DNA of 64,000 bases from Streptomyces sp. B21-083 (GTDB lineage: Bacteria; Actinomycetota; Actinomycetes; Streptomycetales; Streptomycetaceae). The stretch lies in contig NZ_JARUND010000002.1 in the NCBI RefSeq assembly GCF_036898825.1, positions 2,480,001 through 2,544,000 of the forward strand. Reading direction: 5' to 3'. Within the stretch, counting starts at the first letter, position 1, and each line of letters begins with the position of its first letter. Positions 27,353-38,590 of the stretch are shown in pieces. The translations under genes were made by a program, and so were the position numbers. Under the pieces are notes generated by a model. The model saw only the letters and a program-made list of their open reading frames with translations. It made no database searches and was not told the origin of the DNA.

Positions 27353-27360
27353 GGACGCCC

Positions 27361-28524
27361 ATGTCGCGTACGCACACCTCGGACGTCGTTGTCGTCGGCG
27401 GCGGGATCATCGGGCTGGTGACGGCCTGGCGGGCCGCCCAGCGCGGGCTCGCCACGACCGTCGTGGATCCCGTGCCGGGCGGCGGGGCCGCGCAGGTGGC
27501 GGCCGGGATGCTGGCCGCCGTCACGGAGCTGCACCACGGCGAGCAGACCCTGCTCGGGCTCAACCTGGAGTCCGCCCGCCGCTATCCGGACTTCGTGGCC
27601 GAGCTCACCGAGCTGACCGGCCGCGACCTCGGCTACCGCCGCTGCGGCACGCTCGCCGTCGCGCTCGACGCCGACGACCGCGCCGAACTGCGCGAACTGC
27701 ACGCCCTGCAGCAGCGGTCGGGCCTGGAGTCGGAGTGGCTCTCGGGGCGCGAATGCCGACGCCTGGAGCCGATGCTCGCGCCGGGCGTGCGCGGGGGGCT
27801 CCGGGTGGACGGCGACCACCAGATCGACCCGCGACGGCTGGCCGGGGCGCTGGTGGACGTCTGCGAGCGTGCGGGCGTGGTGCTGCGCCGGACGTGGGCC
27901 GAGCGGCTCGACGTTCGGCGGGGGCGGGCCGTCGCGGTCACCGACTCCGCCGGCGACGAACTGGCCGCCGGATCGATCGTGCTGGCCGGGGGCAGCCTCA
28001 GCGGACGCCTCGCAGGGGTCCCGGAGGCCGTTCTGCCGCCCGTACGACCCGTGAAGGGGCAGGTGGTCCGGGTGGCCGTGCCGGAGCGGTACGCGCCGTT
28101 CCTGAGCCGGACCGTCCGGGCCGTGGTGCGGGGCAGCCAGGTCTATCTCGTACCGCGCGAGAACGGGGAGCTGGTCGTCGGAGCGACGAGCGAGGAGTTG
28201 GGCTGGGACACGACGGTCACGGCGGGCGGCGTGTACGAACTCCTGCGCGACGCCCATGAACTCGTCCCCGGGATCACCGAGCTGCCCTTGACGGAGACGC
28301 GGGCCGGACTGCGCCCCTGCTCCCCCGACAACGCGCCCCTGCTCGGCCCGACCGCGCTGGAGGGACTCCTGCTGGCCACGGGCCACTACCGGAACGGCGT
28401 GCTGCTGACACCGGTCACGGGAGACGCGCTGGCCACCGCCCTGGCCACGGGTGAACTGCCCGACGAGGCCCGGGCCTTCACGCCCCGCCGGTTCGACACC
28501 GTACGCATGGAGCAGCTCGTATGA
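27361..28524 (+). CDS. thiO: ThiO, glycine oxidase
   Basis: FAD enzyme oxidising glycine to iminoglycine for the thiazole ring. 387 aa. FAD fold DVVVVGGGIIGLVTAWRAAQRG near the N-terminus with acidic TVVDP, substrate-side stretches DGDHQIDPRRLAGAL and PVKGQVVRV, and C-terminal AGLRPCSPDNAPLLGP then TGHYRNGVLLTPVTG as in the ThiO/DAO family. ATG immediately after the TPP riboswitch with GGGAGGGG about 8 nt upstream. Its stop overlaps the thiS start (ATGA). Confidence 0.95.
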   Translation: MSRTHTSDVVVVGGGIIGLVTAWRAAQRGLATTVVDPVPGGGAAQVAAGMLAAVTELHHGEQTLLGLNLESARRYPDFVAELTELTGRDLGYRRCGTLAVALDADDRAELRELHALQQRSGLESEWLSGRECRRLEPMLAPGVRGGLRVDGDHQIDPRRLAGALVDVCERAGVVLRRTWAERLDVRRGRAVAVTDSAGDELAAGSIVLAGGSLSGRLAGVPEAVLPPVRPVKGQVVRVAVPERYAPFLSRTVRAVVRGSQVYLVPRENGELVVGATSEELGWDTTVTAGGVYELLRDAHELVPGITELPLTETRAGLRPCSPDNAPLLGPTALEGLLLATGHYRNGVLLTPVTGDALATALATGELPDEARAFTPRRFDTVRMEQLV

Positions 28525-28721
28525 ACATCCTGGTGAACGGCCGACAGCGCGAGGTCTCCTCGGACACCGCGCTCGACACTCTGGTGCGGACCCTCACCCC
28601 GGCGGCCTCCGGGGTGGCCGCCGCGCTCAACGAAACCGTCGTCCCGCGCGCGCGGTGGTCGGCGACCCCCCTCTCCGAGGGAGACCGCGTCGAAGTCCTC
28701 ACCGCCGTCCAGGGAGGCTGA
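28521..28721 (+). CDS. thiS: ThiS, sulfur carrier protein
   Basis: 66-aa ubiquitin-fold sulfur carrier. MNILVNGRQREV at the start, hydrophobic core VAAALNETVVPRARW, and the diagnostic C-terminal Gly-Gly (TAVQGG) that is adenylated and thiocarboxylated. The 4-bp overlap with thiO and 3-bp gap to thiG mark a tight operon. Confidence 0.96.
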   Translation: MNILVNGRQREVSSDTALDTLVRTLTPAASGVAAALNETVVPRARWSATPLSEGDRVEVLTAVQGG

Positions 28722-29519
<798 letters not shown>

Positions 29520-29727
29520 GCACCCTGCGCTGTCCCGCGCTCGATCTCCCACCCACGCACCCCCGTTTACAGTCCGTTTGCAGGTGGGCCCCTCCCGTGG
29601 GGCTTCCTCGCCGTCGGCGGCCTCCCCTTGCGATCTGCGTCACAGGTCGGCTTCAGTCCCGCTGCTTTCCTGTGCATTCCTGGCCGAAACTGCGGCCTTG
29701 TCAGCGGCGGCTCGTACACTCACCTGC

Positions 29728-31701
29728 GTGGATACGACCCTTCAGGACCCTCTCGTCGGGCAGGTGCTCGACGGCCGCTATCGCGTCGACGCGCGGATCG
29801 CGGTCGGCGGGATGGCCACGGTCTACCGGGCCGTGGACACCCGCCTCGACCGTGTGCTCGCCCTCAAGGTGATGCATCCGACGCTCGCCGCCGACGCGTC
29901 CTTCGTCGAGCGGTTCATCCGGGAAGCGAAGTCCGTGGCCCGGCTCGCACACCCCAACGTCGTACAGGTCTTCGACCAGGGCGCAGACGGGTCGTACGTC
30001 TATCTCGCCATGGAGTACATCGCCGGCTGCACCCTGCGTGACGTGCTGCGCGAGCGCGGCGCGCTCCAGCCGAGGGCCGCGCTCGACATCCTGGAGCCCG
30101 TGCTCGCCGCACTCGGCGCCGCGCACCGGGCCGGGTTCGTGCACCGCGACATGAAGCCCGAGAACGTGCTGATAGGGGACGACGGACGGGTCAAGGTCGC
30201 CGACTTCGGGCTCGTGCGGGCCGTGGACACGGTCACCAACACGACGGGCTCCGTCCTCGGCACCGTCTCCTACCTCGCGCCCGAGCAGATCGAGAGCGGC
30301 ACCGCCGATCCCCGGGTCGACGTGTACGCCTGCGGCATCGTTCTCTACGAGATGCTGACCGGCGACCAGCCGCACTACGGCGACTCCCCCGCGCTGGTGC
30401 TCTACAAGCACCTGCACGAGGACGTGCCGCCGCCCTCGTCCCTCGTTCCGGGGCTGGCCTTCGAGCTGGACGCGCTGGTCGCCTCGGCCACCGCGCGCAA
30501 CGCCGACATCCGCCCGTACGACGCCGTGGCACTGCTCTCCCAGGTCCTGGAGACGCGCGGGTCACTCGACGCCGAGCAGCTGGACGCCGTACCGCCGCAG
30601 GCCGTCGCCTCGGCGCACGACAACGCCGAGGACCTGACGAGCGTCATCCCGCGCACGTTGGCCGTCGCGCGGCCCCTGCCCGTCAACGAGGACGAACGTC
30701 CGGGTGCCGAGCGGCAGTTCAACCGGACCGGCCGGACCAATCGGACGAGCGTGCTGGGTGCCGTCGCCGCCCCGGAGACCGCTCCGGTCTCCCGGAGGGC
30801 CGCACGCGGTCCGAGGCGTCGGGCGCCGCTCGCCATCCTCGTCGCCGCCGTGCTGCTCGTCCTCGGTGTCGGGGCAGGCGTCTGGTACATCAACTCCGGA
30901 CAGTTCACGCAGGTCCCGGCGGTGCTGTCGCAGGACCGGGCTGTGGCCGAGGGCCGCCTGTCGGCCGCCGGGCTCGAATCCAAGATCGAGTTGGAGTACA
31001 GCGACACGGTGAAGCGCGGCGCCGTCATCAGCACCGACCCGGGCGTCAACGAGCGCATCCGGGACCACGACACCGTGACGCTCACCATCTCCCGGGGGCC
31101 GGAGACCGTGCCGGTGCCCCAGCTCGCGGGTTACCGCCTCGACAAGGCCAGGGCCGCGCTGAAGCGCGACGGTCTGGAGCCGGGGATGGTCACCCGCGAG
31201 TTCAGCGAGGAGGTGCCCCGGGGTTCCGTGATCAGCACGACCCCGGATCCCGGCACCGAGCGGCGCGCGGGTTCCGCGGTCGCCCTCGTCGTCAGCAAGG
31301 GCAGCCCGGTGGAGGTCTCCGACGTCACCGGCACCGGTCTCGCCGACGCGCAGGCCGAGCTGGAGCAGGCAGGGCTCAAGGTCAAGGTCGCCACCAAGAC
31401 CGTCACCTCGGACGACTTCGAGCAGGGCCAGGTCGCCGTCCAGTCTCCGGCGGGCGGCAGCGAGGCGGCCGAGGGCGACACGGTCACGCTGACGGTCTCC
31501 AAGGGCCCCGAGATGATCGAGGTCCCGGATGTCGTGGGTGACAGCGTCGACGACGCGAAGGCGGCTCTGGAGGGGGCCGGGTTCACAGTCGACGAGGACC
31601 GGGGTATTCTCGGGCTCTTCGGCGACACGGTGAAGAAGCAGTCGGTGGACGGCGGGGACAGCGCCCCGAAGGGGTCGAGCATCACCATCACGATCCGCTG
31701 A
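29728..31701 (+). CDS. PASTA-domain Ser/Thr protein kinase (PknB type)
   Basis: 657 aa. Kinase domain at about 14-275: glycine loop VGGMATVY, Lys47, HRDMKPEN (139-146), DFG (159-161), APEQ. A juxtamembrane linker, one membrane segment (about 367-387) and about four extracellular PASTA repeats follow (each closing with a VALVVSKG / VTLTVSKG-like strand). It would sense muropeptides or lipid II and phosphorylate division or wall targets. GTG at 29728 with TACACT ending 7 nt upstream, so probably leaderless. Not in an operon with thiG. Confidence 0.95.
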   Translation: MDTTLQDPLVGQVLDGRYRVDARIAVGGMATVYRAVDTRLDRVLALKVMHPTLAADASFVERFIREAKSVARLAHPNVVQVFDQGADGSYVYLAMEYIAGCTLRDVLRERGALQPRAALDILEPVLAALGAAHRAGFVHRDMKPENVLIGDDGRVKVADFGLVRAVDTVTNTTGSVLGTVSYLAPEQIESGTADPRVDVYACGIVLYEMLTGDQPHYGDSPALVLYKHLHEDVPPPSSLVPGLAFELDALVASATARNADIRPYDAVALLSQVLETRGSLDAEQLDAVPPQAVASAHDNAEDLTSVIPRTLAVARPLPVNEDERPGAERQFNRTGRTNRTSVLGAVAAPETAPVSRRAARGPRRRAPLAILVAAVLLVLGVGAGVWYINSGQFTQVPAVLSQDRAVAEGRLSAAGLESKIELEYSDTVKRGAVISTDPGVNERIRDHDTVTLTISRGPETVPVPQLAGYRLDKARAALKRDGLEPGMVTREFSEEVPRGSVISTTPDPGTERRAGSAVALVVSKGSPVEVSDVTGTGLADAQAELEQAGLKVKVATKTVTSDDFEQGQVAVQSPAGGSEAAEGDTVTLTVSKGPEMIEVPDVVGDSVDDAKAALEGAGFTVDEDRGILGLFGDTVKKQSVDGGDSAPKGSSITITIR

Positions 31702-31780
31702 CCCCGGCGGGCCGTAGGAGGCTCGGCGGGCATCGACGTCCGCAGACGGGACGCGGAGCGCCGCGTGACACCCTGAAAGG

Positions 31781-32650
31781 GTGACCAGCAAGCAGCTCCG
31801 TAACCCCGTCGGCGGCCATGTTCCCGTGGCCGGCGGTCTGAACTCCGTCGGCCTTTCCTACGCCCGTGATCTCCTGGCCGAGACCGTGCAGGTCTTCGTC
31901 GCCAACCCGCGCGGCTGGGCGACACCCGTCGGCAATCCCCGGCAGGACGAGGAGTTCCGGGCGGCCTGCGCCGAGCGCTCGATCCCGGCGTACGTCCATG
32001 CCCCTTACCTGATCAACTTCGGCTCTCACACCGAGGCGACCGTCGAGCGGTCGGTGGAGTCGCTGCGGCACTCGCTGCGGCGCGGGCGGGAGATCGGCGC
32101 GCTGGGCGTGGTGGTGCACACCGGGAGCGCGACCGGCGGGCGGGAGCGGTCCGTGGCCCTGAAGCAGGTGAGGGAACATCTGCTGCCGCTGCTCGACGAG
32201 CTCACCCATGACGACGACCCGTATCTGCTCCTGGAGTCGACCGCCGGGCAGGGCTCGTCCCTCTGCTCGCGCACCTGGGACTTCGGGCCGTGCTTCGATG
32301 CGCTCGACGCCCATCCCAGGCTCGGCGTCTGTCTCGACACCTGCCACATCTTCGCCGCCGGGCACGACCTGACCGGGCCCAGCGGTATGCACCAGACCCT
32401 CGACCTGCTCGTGGACACCGTCGGCGAGGGGCGGCTCAGACTGATCCACGCCAACGACTCCAAGGACGTGGTCGGCGCGCACAAGGACCGGCACGAGAAC
32501 ATCGGCGCGGGTCATATCGGTGAGGACCCGTTCCGCGCGCTGATGACGCACCCCGCGACCGAGGGCGTACCGCTGATCATCGAGACGCCCGGCGGGAAGG
32601 AGGGGCACGCGGCGGACGTGGAGCGGCTGAAGAAACTCCGGGGCGCGTAG
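31781..32650 (+). CDS. nfo: Endonuclease IV (AP endonuclease, TIM barrel)
   Basis: 289 aa. Metal-binding motifs of the Nfo family are visible: VHTGSATGGRE, LLLESTAGQGSS, GVCLDTCHIFAAGHDL, LRLIHANDSKDVVGAHKDRHENIGAGHIG and PLIIETPGGKEG. It should cleave abasic sites in base-excision repair. Start taken at GTG 31781. It follows the kinase gene by 79 bp on the same strand and precedes the CsoR-type operator. Confidence 0.93.
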   Translation: MTSKQLRNPVGGHVPVAGGLNSVGLSYARDLLAETVQVFVANPRGWATPVGNPRQDEEFRAACAERSIPAYVHAPYLINFGSHTEATVERSVESLRHSLRRGREIGALGVVVHTGSATGGRERSVALKQVREHLLPLLDELTHDDDPYLLLESTAGQGSSLCSRTWDFGPCFDALDAHPRLGVCLDTCHIFAAGHDLTGPSGMHQTLDLLVDTVGEGRLRLIHANDSKDVVGAHKDRHENIGAGHIGEDPFRALMTHPATEGVPLIIETPGGKEGHAADVERLKKLRGA

Positions 32651-32661
32651 CGGACATGGGA

Positions 32662-32678
32662 ATACCCCCAGGGGGTAT
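32662..32678. promoter_or_regulatory. CsoR/CstR-type operator
   Basis: Perfect 17-bp palindrome ATACCCCC-A-GGGGGTAT overlapping the start of a TATATT -10-like box (32676-32681). Arms of this A/T-flanked C-run kind are what copper-sensing CsoR and persulfide-sensing CstR repressors bind. It lies 49 bp before the DUF4396 ATG. Confidence 0.8.
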
Positions 32679-32727
32679 ATTGCTGGCGAGTGCAGGCAAC
32701 CGTGACCACGTGACACCGGGGGTACCC

Positions 32728-33210
32728 ATGGAACACGAGACACACGCACACCAGCACACCCAGCACACACCGGCCGCATCCTGGGCCGTGGCCGTCCAGG
32801 CCACCCTGCACTGCCTCACCGGCTGCGCCATCGGCGAGGTGCTCGGCATGGTCGTCGGCACGGCGTTCGGCTGGGGGAACCTGCCCACCACGGTGCTGGC
32901 GATCGTGCTGGCCTTCGTCTTCGGCTACTCGCTCACGCTGCGCGGCGTCCTGAGGGCCGGCGTCGACCTCCGTACGGCCGTCCGGGTGGCGTTGGCCGCG
33001 GACACCCTGTCGATCGCCGTGATGGAGCTGGTCGACAACGGCGTGATCGTGCTGTGGCCGGGCGCGATGGACGCGCACCTCGACGACCTGCTGTTCTGGG
33101 GCGCGCTGGCGATCTCGCTAACCATCGCCTTCGTCGTCACCACGCCGGTCAACAAGTGGACGATCGGCCGCGGCAAGGGTCACGCGGTGGTGCACCAGTA
33201 CCACCACTGA
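32728..33210 (+). CDS. DUF4396 membrane protein with His-rich ends
   Basis: 160 aa from ATG 32728. The N-terminus is a metal-binding-like string (EHETHAHQHTQHT), the C-terminus ends HAVVHQYHH. Between are four hydrophobic segments, including HCLTGCAIGEVLGMVVG with Cys and His, and a conserved Asp/Glu in AADTLSIAVMELVDNG. The CsoR-like operator and the His clusters suggest a copper (or sulfur-stress) role, which is inference; no DUF4396 protein that I know of has an assigned reaction. Convergent with the next gene (18 bp apart). Confidence 0.88.
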   Translation: MEHETHAHQHTQHTPAASWAVAVQATLHCLTGCAIGEVLGMVVGTAFGWGNLPTTVLAIVLAFVFGYSLTLRGVLRAGVDLRTAVRVALAADTLSIAVMELVDNGVIVLWPGAMDAHLDDLLFWGALAISLTIAFVVTTPVNKWTIGRGKGHAVVHQYHH

Positions 33211-33228
33211 CCCCAGGGATTCAGAGCC

Positions 33229-33876
33229 TCAGAGCTCGGGGCCGTCCCCCGGCTCCTCCTGGTACGAGTAGCGCTGCTCACGCCAGGGGTCGCCGACATT
33301 GTGGTAGCCGCGCTCCTCCCAGAAGCCGCGGCGATCGGCGGTCATGTACTCGACCCCGCGCACCCACTTCGGGCCCTTCCAGGCGTACAGGTGGGGCACC
33401 ACCAGCCGGAGGGGGAAGCCGTGTTCCGCGGTGAGGAGTTCGCCGTCCTTGTGGGTGGCGAAGATCGTGCGGTCGGAGACGAAGTCGGCCAGTCGGAGAT
33501 TCGAGCTGAAGCCGTATTCCGCCCAGACCATGACGTGCGTGACCTCGGCCGCGGGCGGAGCGGCCTCGATGATCGTCCGCGCCGGAATTCCGCCCCACTC
33601 CGCGCCGAGCATGCTGAACTTCGTGACGCAGTGCAGATCGGCCATGACGGAGGCGTACGGAAGGGCCGTGAACTCCGCGTGGTTCCAGCAGTGCTTCTCG
33701 CCGTCGGCGGTGGCGCCGAAAACCCTGAACTCCCAGCGCTCGGGGCGGAATTTGGGAACCGGGCCGTAATGGGTGACCGGCCAGCCGCGCTGCATGCGCT
33801 GCCCCGGCGGCAATTCGGGCTGCACCGCACCTCCTGAATCGCGCTCTCCCGATTCACTTTCCACCGGCTGACCCAT
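33229..33876 (-). CDS. Sulfite-oxidase-like molybdopterin oxidoreductase
   Basis: 215 aa from ATG 33876. Matches the short molybdopterin-dependent (oxidoreductase_molyb) family: LHCVTKFSMLGAEWGGIPARTI contains the candidate Mo-ligating Cys, followed by VMVWAEYGFSSNLRL, EHGFPLRLVVPHLYAWKGPKWVRG. No signal peptide, so a cytoplasmic enzyme; substrate unknown. Divergent from the bacterioferritin gene across a 184-bp region with paired inverted repeats. Confidence 0.87.
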   Translation of the reverse strand: MGQPVESESGERDSGGAVQPELPPGQRMQRGWPVTHYGPVPKFRPERWEFRVFGATADGEKHCWNHAEFTALPYASVMADLHCVTKFSMLGAEWGGIPARTIIEAAPPAAEVTHVMVWAEYGFSSNLRLADFVSDRTIFATHKDGELLTAEHGFPLRLVVPHLYAWKGPKWVRGVEYMTADRRGFWEERGYHNVGDPWREQRYSYQEEPGDGPEL

Positions 33877-33952
33877 GACTCCATCCTGACAGACCACGAA
33901 GAGTGCGCATGACCGGGCCGTCCAGAGCCCAGCAAGTCCGGATAACTTGGAC

Positions 33953-33985
33953 TAAGCATGCCCTTACTTACTAAGTGCGCACTTA
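33953..33985. promoter_or_regulatory. Tandem TAAG-N6-CTTA boxes before bacterioferritin
   Basis: Two 14-bp inverted repeats, TAAGCATGCCCTTA (33953-33966) and the perfect palindrome TAAGTGCGCACTTA (33972-33985), have centres 19 bp apart. They lie 75-108 bp upstream of bfr in the divergent region. They resemble a paired operator; the regulator is not identified and they do not match the iron-box consensus. Confidence 0.6.
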
Positions 33986-34060
33986 CTGGACGATCTTCGT
34001 TGGCGATGCGATCATTCGGCGGCAACCTCCCCAGTTCCCCGCTTGGAAGGAGCCTCTGCG

Positions 34061-34540
34061 ATGCAGGGCGACCCCGAGGTCATCGAATTCCTCAACGAGC
34101 AGCTGACCGCCGAACTCACGGCGATCAACCAGTACTTCCTGCACGCGAAAATGCAGGAGAACTTCGGTTGGACGAAGCTCGCGAAGTACACGCGGCACGA
34201 GTCGATCGACGAGATGAAGCACGCGGAGATCCTCACCGACCGCATCCTGTTCCTGGAGGGCCTGCCGAACTACCAGCGGCTCTTCCATGTGCGGGTGGGA
34301 CAGACCCTCACGGAGATGTTCCAGGCGGACCGACAGGTCGAGGTCGAGGCGATCGACCGCCTCAAGCGCGGGGTCGAGGTCATGCGCGCCAAGGGCGACA
34401 TCACGTCAGCGAACATCTTCGAGTCGATCCTCGCGGACGAGGAGCACCACATCGACTACCTGGACACCCAGCTGGAGCTGGTGGAGAAGCTCGGTGAGGC
34501 GCTCTACATCGCGCAGCTGATCGAGCAGCCGGAGAGCTGA
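34061..34540 (+). CDS. bfr: Bacterioferritin
   Basis: 159 aa, full length. Ferroxidase ligands are in standard positions: Glu18, Glu51, His54, Glu94, Glu127, His130; Met52 is the haem ligand. It stores iron as a 24-subunit shell. ATG 34061 with GGAAGGAG 8 nt upstream. The bacterioferritin-associated ferredoxin gene is convergent 30 bp downstream. Paired TAAG/CTTA boxes upstream suggest regulation separate from the iron box on bfd. Confidence 0.97.
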   Translation: MQGDPEVIEFLNEQLTAELTAINQYFLHAKMQENFGWTKLAKYTRHESIDEMKHAEILTDRILFLEGLPNYQRLFHVRVGQTLTEMFQADRQVEVEAIDRLKRGVEVMRAKGDITSANIFESILADEEHHIDYLDTQLELVEKLGEALYIAQLIEQPES

Positions 34541-34570
34541 GAAGGCGCCGAAAGCGCCGCCCCGAAGGGG

Positions 34571-34798
34571 TCAGGCCGCCTCGTCCAGCTGTTCGGCCAC
34601 GACCGGCGCGCCCTCACCCACGAGCCCACGGGTCGGGTAGGCCCCCCTGCCCAGCAGCGCCTGGATACGTCGTACGCACGAGCCGCAGTCCGTGCCCGCC
34701 TTACAGGCCGACGCTATCTGCCGGGGAGTGCAGGCGCCGTCCGCCGCATGCTTCTTGACCTGCGCCTCGGTCACTCCGAAGCAGTTGCAGACGAACAC
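34571..34798 (-). CDS. bfd: Bacterioferritin-associated ferredoxin (Bfd-like)
   Basis: 75 aa [2Fe-2S] protein. The four Cys pattern is intact: VCNCFGV and CKAGTDCGSC. It would reduce and release iron from bacterioferritin encoded opposite. GTG at 34798 preceded by GGGAGGTGA; the longer upstream frame to 34867 lacks this. An iron-box lies about 75 bp upstream, so it should be induced when iron is low. Confidence 0.93.
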   Translation of the reverse strand: MFVCNCFGVTEAQVKKHAADGACTPRQIASACKAGTDCGSCVRRIQALLGRGAYPTRGLVGEGAPVVAEQLDEAA

Positions 34799-34870
34799 GC
34801 GGGTCACCTCCCGACGGGGTACAAAGGCCGTGCCGTACCGAGACCGAGGATGTCCGCAGACGTCCACTTG

Positions 34871-34889
34871 ATCGGTGAGGCAAACCTAA
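34871..34889 (-). promoter_or_regulatory. Iron box (DmdR/IdeR operator) for bfd
   Basis: On the minus strand TTAGGTTTGCCTCACCGAT, 15 of 19 matches to the DtxR/IdeR/DmdR consensus TTAGGTTAGGCTCACCTAA. It sits between bfd and the aroH terminator, oriented for bfd control by iron. Confidence 0.8.
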
Positions 34890-34924
34890 CCTTACCCGGA
34901 TCGCAGGGGGTCGAAAAGTGGTGC

Positions 34925-34954
34925 GGGGCGCGGATCGTATGTGATCCGCGCCCC
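34925..34954. terminator. Terminator after aroH
   Basis: Perfect 12-bp stem GGGGCGCGGATC (34925-34936) / GATCCGCGCCCC (34943-34954), loop GTATGT, 55 bp past the aroH stop. Confidence 0.8.
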
Positions 34955-35008
34955 ATGGCACGCGCCGGTAACAGGCGCACCAGATGATGATCTGCTACGG
35001 CTGGTCCG

Positions 35009-36572
<1,564 letters not shown>

Positions 36573-36592
36573 CTGCGCGTACGCAGACTTCG

Positions 36593-36624
36593 CGAAGGCC
36601 GCCCGAGGGGCGGCCTTCGGTGTT
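36593..36624 (+). terminator. Trp attenuator hairpin
   Basis: 12-bp stem CGAAGGCCGCCC (36593-36604) / GGGCGGCCTTCG (36608-36619) with loop GAG, followed by GTGTTTT. It sits between the WWW leader and the anthranilate synthase gene and should stop transcription when Trp-tRNA is plentiful. Confidence 0.88.
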
Positions 36625-36712
36625 TTCGCGGACTTCCGCGGACTTCCCTCGCCGGGCCGTTCCTCCCGATCACTGATCCAGTCATCGATCGATGGAAGAG
36701 GAACGAAGAACG

Positions 36713-38572
36713 ATGCGACTCGACCGGCTCCTGCACGACAACCGCCCGTTCGCCCTGCTCCGCCGCCGCACTCCGGGCCACGACCACGATGTGGTCGAGC
36801 TGCTGCTCGGCCCGGTGACCACGTACGAGCGGCTCGCCGACATCCCCGAGGAGGGACTCGCCCTCATCCCCTTCCGCCAGATCCGCGAGCGCGGCTTCGA
36901 CGTCCGCGACGACGGCACTCCCCTCTCGGTGCTCACGCCCGAGGAGCGTCACGAACTCCCGCTGGCGGAGGCTCTGGCCCAGCTCCCCGCGCATGAGGTG
37001 CGGGTCGAGGGCGGTGGCTTCGACGTCGGTGACGAGGAGTACGCGGACATCGTCGGGCGGGTGCTGCGGGAGGAGATCGGGCGGGGCGAGGGGGCGAACT
37101 TCGTCATCCGGCGGACGTACGAGGGTGAGATCCCGGGGTTCGGACGCGCCGACGCCCTCGCCCTGTTCCGGCGGCTGCTGGTCGGTGAGCGGGGCGCGTA
37201 CTGGACGTTCGTCGTGCATACCGGCGAGCGGACGCTGGTGGGCGCGAGCCCCGAGGTGCATGTCCGGATGTCCGGCGGGACCGTGGTCATGAACCCGATC
37301 AGCGGGACGTACCGCTATCCGGTCGAGGGGCCGACCCCCGAGCATCTGCTCTCCTTCCTCGCCGACGGCAAGGAGATCGAGGAGCTGTCGATGGTCGTCG
37401 ACGAGGAGCTCAAGATGATGTGCACCGTCGGCGACATGGGCGGGGTCGTGGTGGGGCCCCGGCTGAAGGAGATGGCCCATCTCGCGCACACGGAGTACGA
37501 GTTGCGGGGGCGGTCCTCGCTGGATGTGCGGGAGGTCCTGAAGGAGACCATGTTCGCGGCGACCGTGACCGGGTCGCCCGTGCAGAACGCCTGCCGGGTG
37601 ATCGAGCGGCACGAGATCGGCGGGCGCGGGTACTACGCGGGGGCGTTGGCGCTGGTCGGGCGGGACGCGGGCGGTGCCCAGACCCTCGACTCGCCGATCC
37701 TCATCCGGACCGCCGACATCGCGCCGGACGGGCGGCTGCGGGTGCCGGTCGGCGCCACGCTCGTCCGCGGCTCGGACCCGGCGGGCGAGGTCGCCGAGAC
37801 CCACGCCAAGGCGGCCGGGGTGCTGGCCGCGCTGGGTGTCGTACCGGGAAGGGCCCGGGAGGAGGGCGTACGGCCGCGGCTCATGGACGATCCGCGGGTG
37901 CGGGCCGCGCTGGACGGGCGGCGGGCCTCGCTGGCGCCGTTCTGGCTGCGGATGCGGGAGCGGACCCAGGAGCTGACCGGGCACGCCCTGGTCGTCGACG
38001 CCGAGGACACCTTCACCGCGATGCTCGCCCACGTCCTGCGCTCGTCGGGTCTGGAGGTGACCGTGCGGCGCTACGACGAACCGGGGCTGCGCGAGGCCGT
38101 CGTACAGCACCAGGGGCCGTTGGTGCTCGGGCCCGGCCCCGGTGATCCGGGCGACCTGGCCGATCCGAAGATGCGGTTCCTGCGTGAACTGACCGCCGAG
38201 GTCGTGCGGGACCACCGGCACGGTGTCCTCGGGGTCTGTCTCGGGCACGAGCTGATCGCGGCGGAGCTGGGGCTGGGGATCGTCCGGAAGGAGGTCCCCT
38301 ACCAGGGCGCGCAGACGGAGATCGATCTGTTCGGGCGCGCGGAGACCGTCGGCTTCTACAACAGCTTCGTGGCGCACTGCGACGACGAGGCCGCCGGAGA
38401 GCTGGCGGCGCGCGAGGTGGAGGTCAGCCGGAGTACGAGCGGTGAGGTGCACGCGCTGCGGGGGCCCGGGTTCGCGGGTGTGCAGTTCCATCCGGAGTCG
38501 GTGCTGACGCTCAACGGGCCCGCTGTCGTAGGGGAGTTGGTGGCGGGGGTTCAGTCCCTGCGGGCGCGGTAG
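36713..38572 (+). CDS. Anthranilate synthase, TrpE-TrpG fusion (PhzE-like layout)
   Basis: 619 aa. Chorismate-binding half: GANFVIRRTYEG, VGASPEVHVRMSGG, MNPISGTYRYP, FAATVTGSPVQNA, RGYYAGALAL. Glutamine amidotransferase half: GPGPGDPGD, catalytic Cys509 in VCLGHELIA, His593 and Glu595 in VQFHPES. Makes anthranilate from chorismate and glutamine. The fused order and the PISGT motif resemble PhzE/ADIC synthases too, but the Trp attenuator argues for the Trp pathway. ATG 36713 follows GAGGAA; an in-frame ATG at 36692 is an alternative. No other trp genes adjoin it. Confidence 0.92.
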   Translation: MRLDRLLHDNRPFALLRRRTPGHDHDVVELLLGPVTTYERLADIPEEGLALIPFRQIRERGFDVRDDGTPLSVLTPEERHELPLAEALAQLPAHEVRVEGGGFDVGDEEYADIVGRVLREEIGRGEGANFVIRRTYEGEIPGFGRADALALFRRLLVGERGAYWTFVVHTGERTLVGASPEVHVRMSGGTVVMNPISGTYRYPVEGPTPEHLLSFLADGKEIEELSMVVDEELKMMCTVGDMGGVVVGPRLKEMAHLAHTEYELRGRSSLDVREVLKETMFAATVTGSPVQNACRVIERHEIGGRGYYAGALALVGRDAGGAQTLDSPILIRTADIAPDGRLRVPVGATLVRGSDPAGEVAETHAKAAGVLAALGVVPGRAREEGVRPRLMDDPRVRAALDGRRASLAPFWLRMRERTQELTGHALVVDAEDTFTAMLAHVLRSSGLEVTVRRYDEPGLREAVVQHQGPLVLGPGPGDPGDLADPKMRFLRELTAEVVRDHRHGVLGVCLGHELIAAELGLGIVRKEVPYQGAQTEIDLFGRAETVGFYNSFVAHCDDEAAGELAAREVEVSRSTSGEVHALRGPGFAGVQFHPESVLTLNGPAVVGELVAGVQSLRAR

Positions 38573-38590
38573 GTCGTTCGTCTGCGGGCC

